DNA from: Planctomycetota bacterium
GTDB taxonomy: Bacteria > Planctomycetota > Phycisphaerae > Sedimentisphaerales > SM23-30
Direction: 5' to 3'
NCBI GenBank assembly: GCA_029573975.1
Contig: JAKQBU010000297.1
Span: 1-17,256, forward strand
Length of the DNA stretch: 17,256 nucleotides
The translations under genes and the position numbers were made by a program. This document shows, piece after piece, positions 7,151-13,765 of the stretch. The notes under the pieces were generated by a model that was given only the letters and a program-made list of their open reading frames with translations, searched no databases and had not been told where the DNA came from. Position 1 is the stretch's first letter. Every line of letters begins with the position of its first letter.

Positions 7151-10006
7151 ATGAAACGATTACTCACTATCGCAGTGCTCGTTGCTTTGACAGGCGCATT
7201 GTCTGCGGGCGAACGGGATGTCGTCAAACCGATTATCGAGGATAAATTGATCCCGGTAAGGCTCACTCAGCAGGAAATGGCGGGCGGCGAAATCGACCGG
7301 CGCATCAGGGACTTGGTTTACAAGAACTTCATGGTTCTCAACCTGGACCGGGACTGGCTGGACATGTTTAAGAACCGCACGGACCGCGGGGATACATACA
7401 ATGTGTACTACGGCATCGGCAAGGTCCTGGACGCGGGCAGCCTGTTTGCCCAATATACCGGCGACCCGGAAGTGGCCCAGCGAACGCAGTATATTATGGA
7501 TCAACTGCGGGCTTCCCGCGATCCGGACGGATACCTGGGGTTTTGGAACGTCGAGCCGAACAACCATCAAAATGTTGTTAACTGGATTCTCCACGAGCAG
7601 GAATACTTCAACCTGGCGCTGGTGCGGAACTATCGCACGACGGGGAATCCCCAATCCCTGGCGGATGCGCGAGTCATGGGCGACTACATCATGAGGTCGT
7701 TTCCCGCCAACGAGAATGGCGAACATGTTATTCCCGCCGGAACGAGCATTGCGGGAATCACGGAAGGATTCGTCGAACTGTACCGGGTAACCGGCGAGAA
7801 GAAGTATCTGGAGTTCGCCCGGAACCTGCAATACGAGCCGCACTGGTATTACCTGAAACCGTTCGAGGCGTGGAAGGAGAATATCTCCAAAGCCAACTTC
7901 CACGTTTACGTTATGCTCTCGCACATGTACCCCGACACGGAACTGTATCGTTTGCTGGGCGGCGACGATTACCTCAAAAAGAGCCTGTGGATGAAACAGG
8001 AAATGCTCGAACGGGGACGCGGCGCCCTGCTGGTTACTGGTTCCACCTCTGAAGGAGAGGGTTTTACGTACAATCAACAAGGTGCGGGGGCTATCGAAGA
8101 ATCCTGCGTTACGGCCTATTTTCTCCGCTGGATCGACAGCCTCATGCGCTTGGAAGGCGATATGCGGTATGGGGATATTATGGAACGGACGATGTACAAC
8201 GCCCTGTTCGGGGCGCAGTCCCCGGACGGCCGCCACATTTGCTACTTCACGCCGTTTACAGGGAAGCGGAGTTTTCAAAGCATCGACACCTTCTGCTGCA
8301 ACGGCAACTTTCGACGCGCGGTGGCCGAACTGCCGCAAAAGGTGTACTACCGCACCCCGGACGGCGGTATTGCGCTGAACCTGTTCACCAACTCTGACAA
8401 GAAATTCGATGTCAACGGCAAGACCGTTGCCATCAAAGAGGAAACCGAATATCCGAACTCCGGCGAAGTCAAACTGACGTTTACGTGTTCCGAACCGGTG
8501 GAGTTCGCGTTCCGATTCCGCACTCCGCGCTGGGCAGAAAAGATCGAGTGTGCACTGGGCGGCGTGCCGTGCGCCCTAAGCAAGTCCCAGCTCGGTTACG
8601 CGGAAATCAAGCGGCTTTGGAAATCCGGCGACATTCTAACTGTCTCCATGCCGATGAACTGGCGTTTCGTTCGCGGCCGGATGATTCAGGATGGCCGCGT
8701 TGCCCTGCTGCGGGGACCGATTCTGTTTACGTTCAGCGAGAATCTGAACGCGGAAGTACTCAAACAATGCCCGGTACCCCGTGATCTGGTTCTCGATCCG
8801 GCCAGTATCGGCAATCCGATCCGGGACGATTCCGTCCGTCCCAACGGCCAGAAGGTGGTCGTGAAAGCCTGGACCAATCCCGAACGCACGGGTGACCCGG
8901 TCGGTGTCGTTCTGACAGAGTTTGTCGATCCGGACGGTATTGACGTGTATTTCAAGATTCCGGATCTCCACGACACGAAATCGATTCGTATCGTGGACGA
9001 CGAGTTACTCTCGGAACCGCGTCAGTCGGCCAACGGGGAGATTACTATGGCGTGGTACGGTCCGAAAGGCGATAGCACCTGGAATGATCTGTTCACCATT
9101 GACGGCGAACTGATTGCCGATTTGGCTGCCGATTACCAGAACCCGCAGGGAAAGCAGAACGTGCCGGCTGTGTTTCCCGACAAATCGACATCCGGTTCGT
9201 GGTCGCTGTTCAACTGCAAGAATAACGCTCTGCTATCCACCGCCAAAGAGTCCGACAGGGAGCAGTTGAACTCAAAGTTTAAGGTTGACGGGTGCCCGGC
9301 TGGATACGCTTACGGTCTGGAAGGAGGCGCGGGCCTGGGCTTTTTCGCCGATTATATACCTGCAGAGAGCATGGAGGAGAACTGGGGGCGGCATTATTCG
9401 AGAGATATGTTCGACCGGTTTATTCCAGCAGACCAGCGAGGAGAGTTCTTGATTACGCATCCGATAGCCGATGTCGACAGCTATAACGTGATCCGCTGGA
9501 CTCCCGGCTCGCAGCTTCCCAGCAAGATTATTGGCATTTCGGGAAAGCTATACACCAATCCCGGCGGCAACGGTGTTTCACTGAAGCTCGTCAACTGGAA
9601 AGATGACAAGACGCCGGTGGTTCTTGATGTCCTGAATCTGGAAGAGGGACAAAAGGGAACCAGCGCCCGCCAATCCGAGTTTGTCGTTCACATCAATCCC
9701 AGCGACCTGGGAAAGCACATCGATATTGCTATCGGCAACAACGGAAATTACGTCTGCGATGCGACGGCGTTGAGGCTCCGCGTTTACGCGACCGACAAGC
9801 GGCACGAAACATTCGGTGTGGACGTTACCAAAAAGGTGCAGTCGGTATTCAAGGGTAAGTTTAAGACGGACTTGGGCAAGTATGCAGACCTTTTCGGCGA
9901 TCCCGCCCCCGGTCAGGAGAAATCGCTCAAACTCAGAATACAAGACATGGGCGGTAACGTCAAGTATATGGAACTGCCCGAAAACGCCCCAATTGAACTG
10001 CCGTAA
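7151..10006 (+). CDS. Secreted glycoside hydrolase family 127-type (DUF1680) beta-L-arabinofuranosidase
   Basis: A 951-residue exported enzyme; family members are usually about 600-800 residues. I chose ATG 7151 (signal MKRLLTIAVLVALTGALSA, Shine-Dalgarno AAAGGGA just upstream) over a GTG at 7079 that would bury the signal. The (alpha/alpha)6 catalytic domain spans about residues 25-430, with DGYLGFW, GEGFTY (E303 at the position of the acid/base Glu), E317-S-C319 and C382-C383. In the GH127 enzyme HypBA1 the matching Glu and three Cys bind zinc and one Cys is the nucleophile, so the site looks intact. Beta domains follow to about residue 650. Residues 660-951 are an extra, unrecognised beta-rich region. 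The likely reaction is release of beta-L-arabinofuranose or a related sugar from plant or algal glycans, but several DUF1680 families have other substrates. Residues 526-633 are duplicated downstream. Confidence 0.87.
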   Translation: MKRLLTIAVLVALTGALSAGERDVVKPIIEDKLIPVRLTQQEMAGGEIDRRIRDLVYKNFMVLNLDRDWLDMFKNRTDRGDTYNVYYGIGKVLDAGSLFAQYTGDPEVAQRTQYIMDQLRASRDPDGYLGFWNVEPNNHQNVVNWILHEQEYFNLALVRNYRTTGNPQSLADARVMGDYIMRSFPANENGEHVIPAGTSIAGITEGFVELYRVTGEKKYLEFARNLQYEPHWYYLKPFEAWKENISKANFHVYVMLSHMYPDTELYRLLGGDDYLKKSLWMKQEMLERGRGALLVTGSTSEGEGFTYNQQGAGAIEESCVTAYFLRWIDSLMRLEGDMRYGDIMERTMYNALFGAQSPDGRHICYFTPFTGKRSFQSIDTFCCNGNFRRAVAELPQKVYYRTPDGGIALNLFTNSDKKFDVNGKTVAIKEETEYPNSGEVKLTFTCSEPVEFAFRFRTPRWAEKIECALGGVPCALSKSQLGYAEIKRLWKSGDILTVSMPMNWRFVRGRMIQDGRVALLRGPILFTFSENLNAEVLKQCPVPRDLVLDPASIGNPIRDDSVRPNGQKVVVKAWTNPERTGDPVGVVLTEFVDPDGIDVYFKIPDLHDTKSIRIVDDELLSEPRQSANGEITMAWYGPKGDSTWNDLFTIDGELIADLAADYQNPQGKQNVPAVFPDKSTSGSWSLFNCKNNALLSTAKESDREQLNSKFKVDGCPAGYAYGLEGGAGLGFFADYIPAESMEENWGRHYSRDMFDRFIPADQRGEFLITHPIADVDSYNVIRWTPGSQLPSKIIGISGKLYTNPGGNGVSLKLVNWKDDKTPVVLDVLNLEEGQKGTSARQSEFVVHINPSDLGKHIDIAIGNNGNYVCDATALRLRVYATDKRHETFGVDVTKKVQSVFKGKFKTDLGKYADLFGDPAPGQEKSLKLRIQDMGGNVKYMELPENAPIELP

Positions 10007-10135
10007 AGGAAGGCGTGGGGGCGCCTGTGCTTGTCAAGCAATAATCGGACCACTTGGATTAATCAATATACACCGTAATGGTCAACGAACCCATAATCAA
10101 GAATGCTATCAAGCGCACCCCATGCATCAGGGAGG

Positions 10136-10464
10136 TTACGTTCAGCGAGAATCTGAACGCGGAAGTGCTCAAACAATGTCCGGCACCCCGTGATCTGGTT
10201 CTCGATCCGGCCAGTATCGGCAGCCCGATCCGGGACGATTCCGTCCGTCCCCACGGCCAGAAGGTGGTCGTGAAAGCCTGGACCAATCCCGAACGCACGG
10301 GTGACCCGGTCGATGTCGTTCTGACAGAGTTCGTCGATCCAGACGGTATCGACGTGTATTTCAAGATTCCGGATCTCAACGACACAAAATCGATTCGTAT
10401 CGTGGACGACGAATTACTCCCGGAACCGCCTCAGTCGGCCAACGGGGAGATTGCTATTCGATAA
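10136..10464 (+). pseudogene. Duplicated internal fragment of the GH127 gene
   Basis: Positions 10136-10457 align without gaps to 8727-9048 of the GH127 gene, with about 16 differences in 322 bp by eye (about 95% identity). The fragment encodes residues 526-633, a beta region downstream of the catalytic domain. It stays in frame and ends at TAA (10462-10464), followed at once by TAG. Upstream the frame is open to an ATG at 10078, but that start has no Shine-Dalgarno and the first 20 residues match nothing I recognise. About half the differences change the amino acid, which looks like drift rather than selection. It is most simply a non-functional remnant of a second GH127 copy or of a partial duplication; expression as a 128-residue protein is possible but unsupported. 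Confidence 0.85.
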
Positions 10465-10467
10465 TAG

Positions 10468-10503
10468 AACAGGAAGCCTTTTCCATATAAGCATATTCCT
10501 GTT
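10468..10503 (+). terminator. Weak hairpin after the GH127 fragment
   Basis: AACAGGAA and TTCCTGTT form a perfect 8-bp stem around a 20-nt loop, immediately after the tandem stops of the fragment. There is no T-run after the stem. It could be the old terminator of a lost GH127 paralogue. Confidence 0.35.
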
Positions 10504-10615
10504 TGAAAATGTTTTAGGATGTCCCGGATGTAGAGAACCGCAAAGGCGAGAATCCCGCTTACATTGTGTTTAGCGGATGAATGGTATTTGATGCAAGCGA
10601 AAGGAAATGGTTAAG

Positions 10616-13159
10616 ATGAGAACCCTCCCCATGAAAAATGTGATATGTTGTTTAGTAGTCCTGTTTTTTGTATCATTTTATACCCATACGGTTTTAGCGG
10701 CCACCAGCCCATCCCCGGCGGAATTCGCCGAACGAAACGGTTGGGTCTCAGCCGCCTTCCCGGCCCTCGAATCACTCCCTGCCCCCGACGCGGGTCTGAT
10801 TGTTAAAGCCAACCTCATCCCCGTGCAGCTCAACGCTCGCATCGGTAATGTTTTTACAATTGGCAAAACCCACTATGACCGCGGCCTGTTCTGCCATGCC
10901 TATAGCGAAATCCTCGTTCGCCTGCCTGCTCCCGCCCAATCCCTGGAGGCCGTCGCCGGCGTGGACAGCAACGGCTCCGGCACCGTGGTCTTTGTCATCA
11001 AGAAAGATAAAGACGAACTCTTCCGCTCGCCCGTCATAAAGCAGGGCCAGGAGGGTACTGCCGTAAAGGTCCCGCTGGAAGCCGCACGGGAATTCACCCT
11101 CATCGTCGAAGATGGCGGCGATGGGATTCCCTTTGACCAGGCCGTCTGGGCCGATGCCAAAGTCACCCTCCAGAACGGCCAAACCCTCTGGCTGGGCGAC
11201 CTTCCCATTCTCGAAGGCCAGCCATCTGTCACCTATCCCCAGCAATTGCCCTTCTCCTTCGTGTACAACGGCAAGCCTTCCGCCGAACTTTTACCCAACT
11301 GGAAATGCACAACCGACAGTAAAAAACTGGATGATCATCGCACGCAGTCCACTCTCCTCTATGCCGATCCTGAGACTGGCCTGGAAGTGCGTTGTGTGGT
11401 AGTGATTTATAATGATTTTCCCACCGTGGAGTGGACGGTATATTTCAAAAACACCGGCTCCGCCGACACAGCCATCCTGGAAAACATCCAGGCAATCGAT
11501 ACGACCCTCCAGCGGTATGTTTTTGATACCAATTCCGACTGGGGCGAGTTCACTCTCCACTACAACAAAGGCGAGTTCGCGTCTGTGGAGAGCTATCAGC
11601 CGCTGACCAATATCCTGCCCCCCAATACCAGGCTCCCCCTGGCTCCCACCGGGGGCAGAGGTTCGCAGGTTCAAATGTCTTTTTATAATCTCAGTTGGCA
11701 TAGTGAGGGCGTCATCTGTGTTCTCGGCTGGCCGGGCCAGTGGGCAACGCAGTTTGTGCGGGATGCAAAAGCAGGTTTAACCATTCGCGGCGGGCAGGAG
11801 CTGACCCATCTGAAACTCCAGCCCGGCGAGGAAATCCGCAGCCCGCTGGTGGTTTTGCAGTTTTACAAACGCTCCTGGCAGCAGGCTCAGAACATCTGGC
11901 GCCGCTGGATGCTGGCTCACAACGTTCCCCGTGTCAACGGCCAGCTTCCCCAGCCGATCATGTCCGCCTATGCCGGCCGCATCTACAGCGAAATGGTGAA
12001 TGCGGACGAACAAAAACTCAAAGACTACATGGACCGCCATATTGAAGAGGGGATCAAGCCCGATTATCTGTGGGTGGATGCCGGCTGGTATGTCGGAGCG
12101 CACGAGAATAACTGGCCCTTTGTCGGCACCTGGGAGGTCGATACCAATCGGTTCCCCGGCGGCCTGCGGCCCCTGAGCGATTACGCCCGTTCCAAAGGCG
12201 TCAACTTCCTTCTCTGGTTCGAACCGGAGCGTGTTGCTGCCGGTACCTGGCTGGCCCAGGAACATCCCGAATGGATTCTCGGCGGCGAAAAGGGCGGCCT
12301 GCTCAACCTGGGCAATTCCCAGGCCTGGGAATGGGCGGTGAATCATTTCAGTAATCTCATCAAGACCGAGGGAATCGATTACTATCGTCAGGATTTCAAT
12401 ATGGACCCGCTGAATTATTGGCGCGGCAATGATGCTGAAGATCGCCAGGGTATCACGGAAAATAAACATATCGTGGGCTATCTGGCCTACTGGGATGAAC
12501 TGCTGCGCCGCCACCCAAATATCCGCATTGATTCCTGTGCCTCCGGCGGACGACGCAACGACCTGGAAACCCTCCGCCGTTCCGTCCCTCTCTGGCGGAC
12601 CGACAATCCGCTGGTCGCCATCGTCAGCCAATGCCAGACCTACGGCATATCGTCCTGGATTCCCTATTATGGTACCGGCCAGTTGGCCTATGAAGGATCT
12701 TATCACGGTACCGGCTGGACCCCCGTGGTCCCCTACGCTTTCTGGAGCAATATCACCCCCAGCCTCATGTGCGGCTTTGATATCCGGGTGAAAGATATTG
12801 ACTACCCCCAATTGCGGAAATTATTCGGCTATTGGCGGCAGACCGTCATCCAGAACTTCTATGGTGACTACTATCCCTTAACGGCCCATAGCACCTCTTC
12901 GGATGCTTGCCTGGCCTGGCAGTTTAACCGCCCGGAAACCGGCGAAGGCCTGGTGCAGGCTTTCTTCCGGCCGGATACCACGGTTTTGGGCCTCCGCCTG
13001 AAACTGCGGGGTTTGGAACCCGGCGCCGCCTACGAACTCGCCCGCTATGGCAGCGAGGAAAAAACCTCTCTCACCGGCGAGGAACTCATGAAAAGCGGCC
13101 TGAAAATCTATGCCGACTCCTTACCCGAAGCTGCGGTGATTACCTACCAAAAAAAATAA
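10616..13159 (+). CDS. Secreted NPCBM-GH36 alpha-galactosidase
   Basis: An 847-residue exported enzyme predicted to release terminal alpha-galactose. The signal peptide ends near VLA-AT. ATG 10616 is chosen because AAAGGA (10600-10605) lies 10 nt upstream; ATG 10607 is too close, and ATG 10631 is also possible. Residues about 60-185 form an NPCBM-type sugar-binding module (IGNVFTIGKTHYDRGLFCHA, VAGVDSN, VWADAKVTL). Residues 200-435 match the GH36 N-terminal beta-sandwich. The (beta/alpha)8 domain begins near 445 with DYLWVDAGWY, LLWFEPERV and YYRQDFN, where D593 is the expected nucleophile. SCASGGRRND and WRTDN follow, with D663 as the expected acid/base. A C-terminal beta domain ends the protein. 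The nucleophile motif RQDFN differs from the commoner KWDMN. With the arabinofuranosidase and esterase it would help strip side chains from a galactose-containing polysaccharide; no substrate is proven. Confidence 0.88.
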   Translation: MRTLPMKNVICCLVVLFFVSFYTHTVLAATSPSPAEFAERNGWVSAAFPALESLPAPDAGLIVKANLIPVQLNARIGNVFTIGKTHYDRGLFCHAYSEILVRLPAPAQSLEAVAGVDSNGSGTVVFVIKKDKDELFRSPVIKQGQEGTAVKVPLEAAREFTLIVEDGGDGIPFDQAVWADAKVTLQNGQTLWLGDLPILEGQPSVTYPQQLPFSFVYNGKPSAELLPNWKCTTDSKKLDDHRTQSTLLYADPETGLEVRCVVVIYNDFPTVEWTVYFKNTGSADTAILENIQAIDTTLQRYVFDTNSDWGEFTLHYNKGEFASVESYQPLTNILPPNTRLPLAPTGGRGSQVQMSFYNLSWHSEGVICVLGWPGQWATQFVRDAKAGLTIRGGQELTHLKLQPGEEIRSPLVVLQFYKRSWQQAQNIWRRWMLAHNVPRVNGQLPQPIMSAYAGRIYSEMVNADEQKLKDYMDRHIEEGIKPDYLWVDAGWYVGAHENNWPFVGTWEVDTNRFPGGLRPLSDYARSKGVNFLLWFEPERVAAGTWLAQEHPEWILGGEKGGLLNLGNSQAWEWAVNHFSNLIKTEGIDYYRQDFNMDPLNYWRGNDAEDRQGITENKHIVGYLAYWDELLRRHPNIRIDSCASGGRRNDLETLRRSVPLWRTDNPLVAIVSQCQTYGISSWIPYYGTGQLAYEGSYHGTGWTPVVPYAFWSNITPSLMCGFDIRVKDIDYPQLRKLFGYWRQTVIQNFYGDYYPLTAHSTSSDACLAWQFNRPETGEGLVQAFFRPDTTVLGLRLKLRGLEPGAAYELARYGSEEKTSLTGEELMKSGLKIYADSLPEAAVITYQKK

Positions 13160-13304
13160 ACGGATTGCGGCAGACACAAAAACCGGTATCTATAATACGA
13201 AATGAAACGCCAGCGCTAAAAGCTCCTCGATCCTTTGTTGGAGAGCCAGATCTGGTTTTTGATGACAATATTGACTTTCGGTGGTTCCATCAATTGACAT
13301 ATTT

Positions 13305-13326
13305 ACTTTCCTGACAGCAGGGAAGT
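13305..13326 (+). terminator. Hairpin after the GH36 gene
   Basis: ACTTTCCTG and CAGGGAAGT form a 9-bp stem with one G-T pair around the 4-nt loop ACAG. It lies 145 nt after the GH36 stop. The following sequence is not a T-run, although TTTTT occurs 14 nt later. Its role as a terminator is uncertain. Confidence 0.4.
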
Positions 13327-13349
13327 TTATGCTGGGGGTGTTTTTGTAT

Positions 13350-13382
13350 GCCTGAAATGGTGGAATTTTTGCCAGAAATGGC
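13350..13382 (+). promoter_or_regulatory. Phased repeat with sigma-54-like -24/-12 geometry, copy 1
   Basis: GCCTGAAATGG (13350-13360) and GCCAGAAATGG (13371-13381) are 11-bp direct repeats spaced exactly 21 bp. Read as a promoter, TGG (13358-13360) and TTGC (13369-13372) have the GG-to-GC spacing of RpoN promoters (TGGCAC-N5-TTGC). A close copy lies at 16005-16037. It precedes the orphan PEP-CTERM tail and the SGNH esterase gene. Confidence 0.5.
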
Positions 13383-13582
13383 GTTCATCCCATCCGATTT
13401 GTATTCTATACTGACTGAATAATAGATTGCTAGCAAGTGTCAAAATGTCATGTGAAAAAGTTAAAAGGTTCGGATAAACCCGATGAGTCATGTCAGAAGA
13501 AAAGTACCCAAATAAGGTGTGGCGTTTCGTTATAGTGTTCCGAGATGGAAGTATGTTTTGTGAAAGGAGGTATAACGAAAAG

Positions 13583-13639
13583 ATGACCCTGACGCTGCTG
13601 GGAGTGGGCGGCCTGGCCCTGATTCGGCGTAAAAAATAG
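13583..13639 (+). pseudogene. Orphan PEP-CTERM tail mini-ORF
   Basis: ATG 13583 to TAG 13639 encodes MTLTLLGVGGLALIRRKK, which is exactly the part of a PEP-CTERM signal from the Met-Thr after PEP to the basic end. It compares closely with MTIGLLSLGGLSLLRRRR at the end of the 6116-6826 protein. AAAGGAGGT (13563-13571) lies 11 nt upstream and an intrinsic terminator follows 41 nt after the stop. The frame is open upstream to an ATG at 13490 (49 codons), but that extension shows no signal peptide and the PEP residues read N-E-K. The likeliest explanation is an internally deleted PEP-CTERM gene. A true micropeptide is an alternative. Confidence 0.6.
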
Positions 13640-13680
13640 TATTTCACTTTATTTCCCTCCGAAGAAGTGAACACTACACG

Positions 13681-13709
13681 GGGCAGGTAATTTTACCTGC
13701 CCATTTTTT
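13681..13709 (+). terminator. Intrinsic terminator after the orphan PEP-CTERM tail
   Basis: GGGCAGGTA and TACCTGCCC form a perfect 9-bp stem with loop ATTT, followed by A and six T residues. It ends 56 nt before the esterase start, so transcripts from the 13350 element would meet it before reaching the esterase gene. The esterase therefore needs read-through or its own promoter, which I could not identify. Confidence 0.88.
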
Positions 13710-13765
13710 AATTTGTACTTCATGGAATATGTTTTCGAGTTTTGTAAAATAAGGAAAAAGCGGTG

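Larger units (their letters stand above)
10007..10615. other. Region between GH127 and GH36 genes with a gene fragment
   Basis: This 609-bp stretch contains the duplicated GH127 fragment (10136-10457), an unexplained 129-bp segment before it, a hairpin at 10468-10503 and the GH36 ribosome binding site. The segment 10007-10135 shows no similarity that I can see to its neighbours, apart from a string near 10032-10055 that resembles some insertion-sequence ends. No clear promoter for the GH36 gene was found. Confidence 0.6.
13160..13765. other. Regulatory intergenic region between GH36 and SGNH esterase genes
   Basis: This 606-bp region holds, in order, a hairpin (13305-13326), a phased repeat with sigma-54-like spacing (13350-13382), a perfect palindrome TTGCTAGCAA (13427-13436), an orphan PEP-CTERM tail mini-ORF (13583-13639) and an intrinsic terminator (13681-13709). 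The part before 13305 shows nothing I can name. Confidence 0.7.

Noticed and set aside
7160..8338. Minus-strand 392-codon ORF
   Set aside because: Antisense shadow of the GH127 catalytic domain caused by high GC codon bias; no start signal.
11777..12811. Minus-strand 344-codon ORF
   Set aside because: Antisense shadow of the GH36 catalytic domain, where conserved motifs are on the plus strand.
13246..13260. CCAGATCTGG followed by TTTTT as an intrinsic terminator
   Set aside because: The palindrome has no room for a loop; a hairpin would have only 3 bp, and no good extended stem was found with upstream bases.
13427..13436. TTGCTAGCAA palindrome as a LacI-type operator
   Set aside because: Perfectly symmetric, but only 10 bp and without the central CG usual for LacI-family sites; not listed as a separate feature.
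13490..13639. A 49-codon gene starting at ATG 13490 in frame with the PEP-CTERM tail
   Set aside because: No ribosome binding site, no signal peptide, and the strong Shine-Dalgarno at 13563 lies inside it; the open frame is short enough to be chance.
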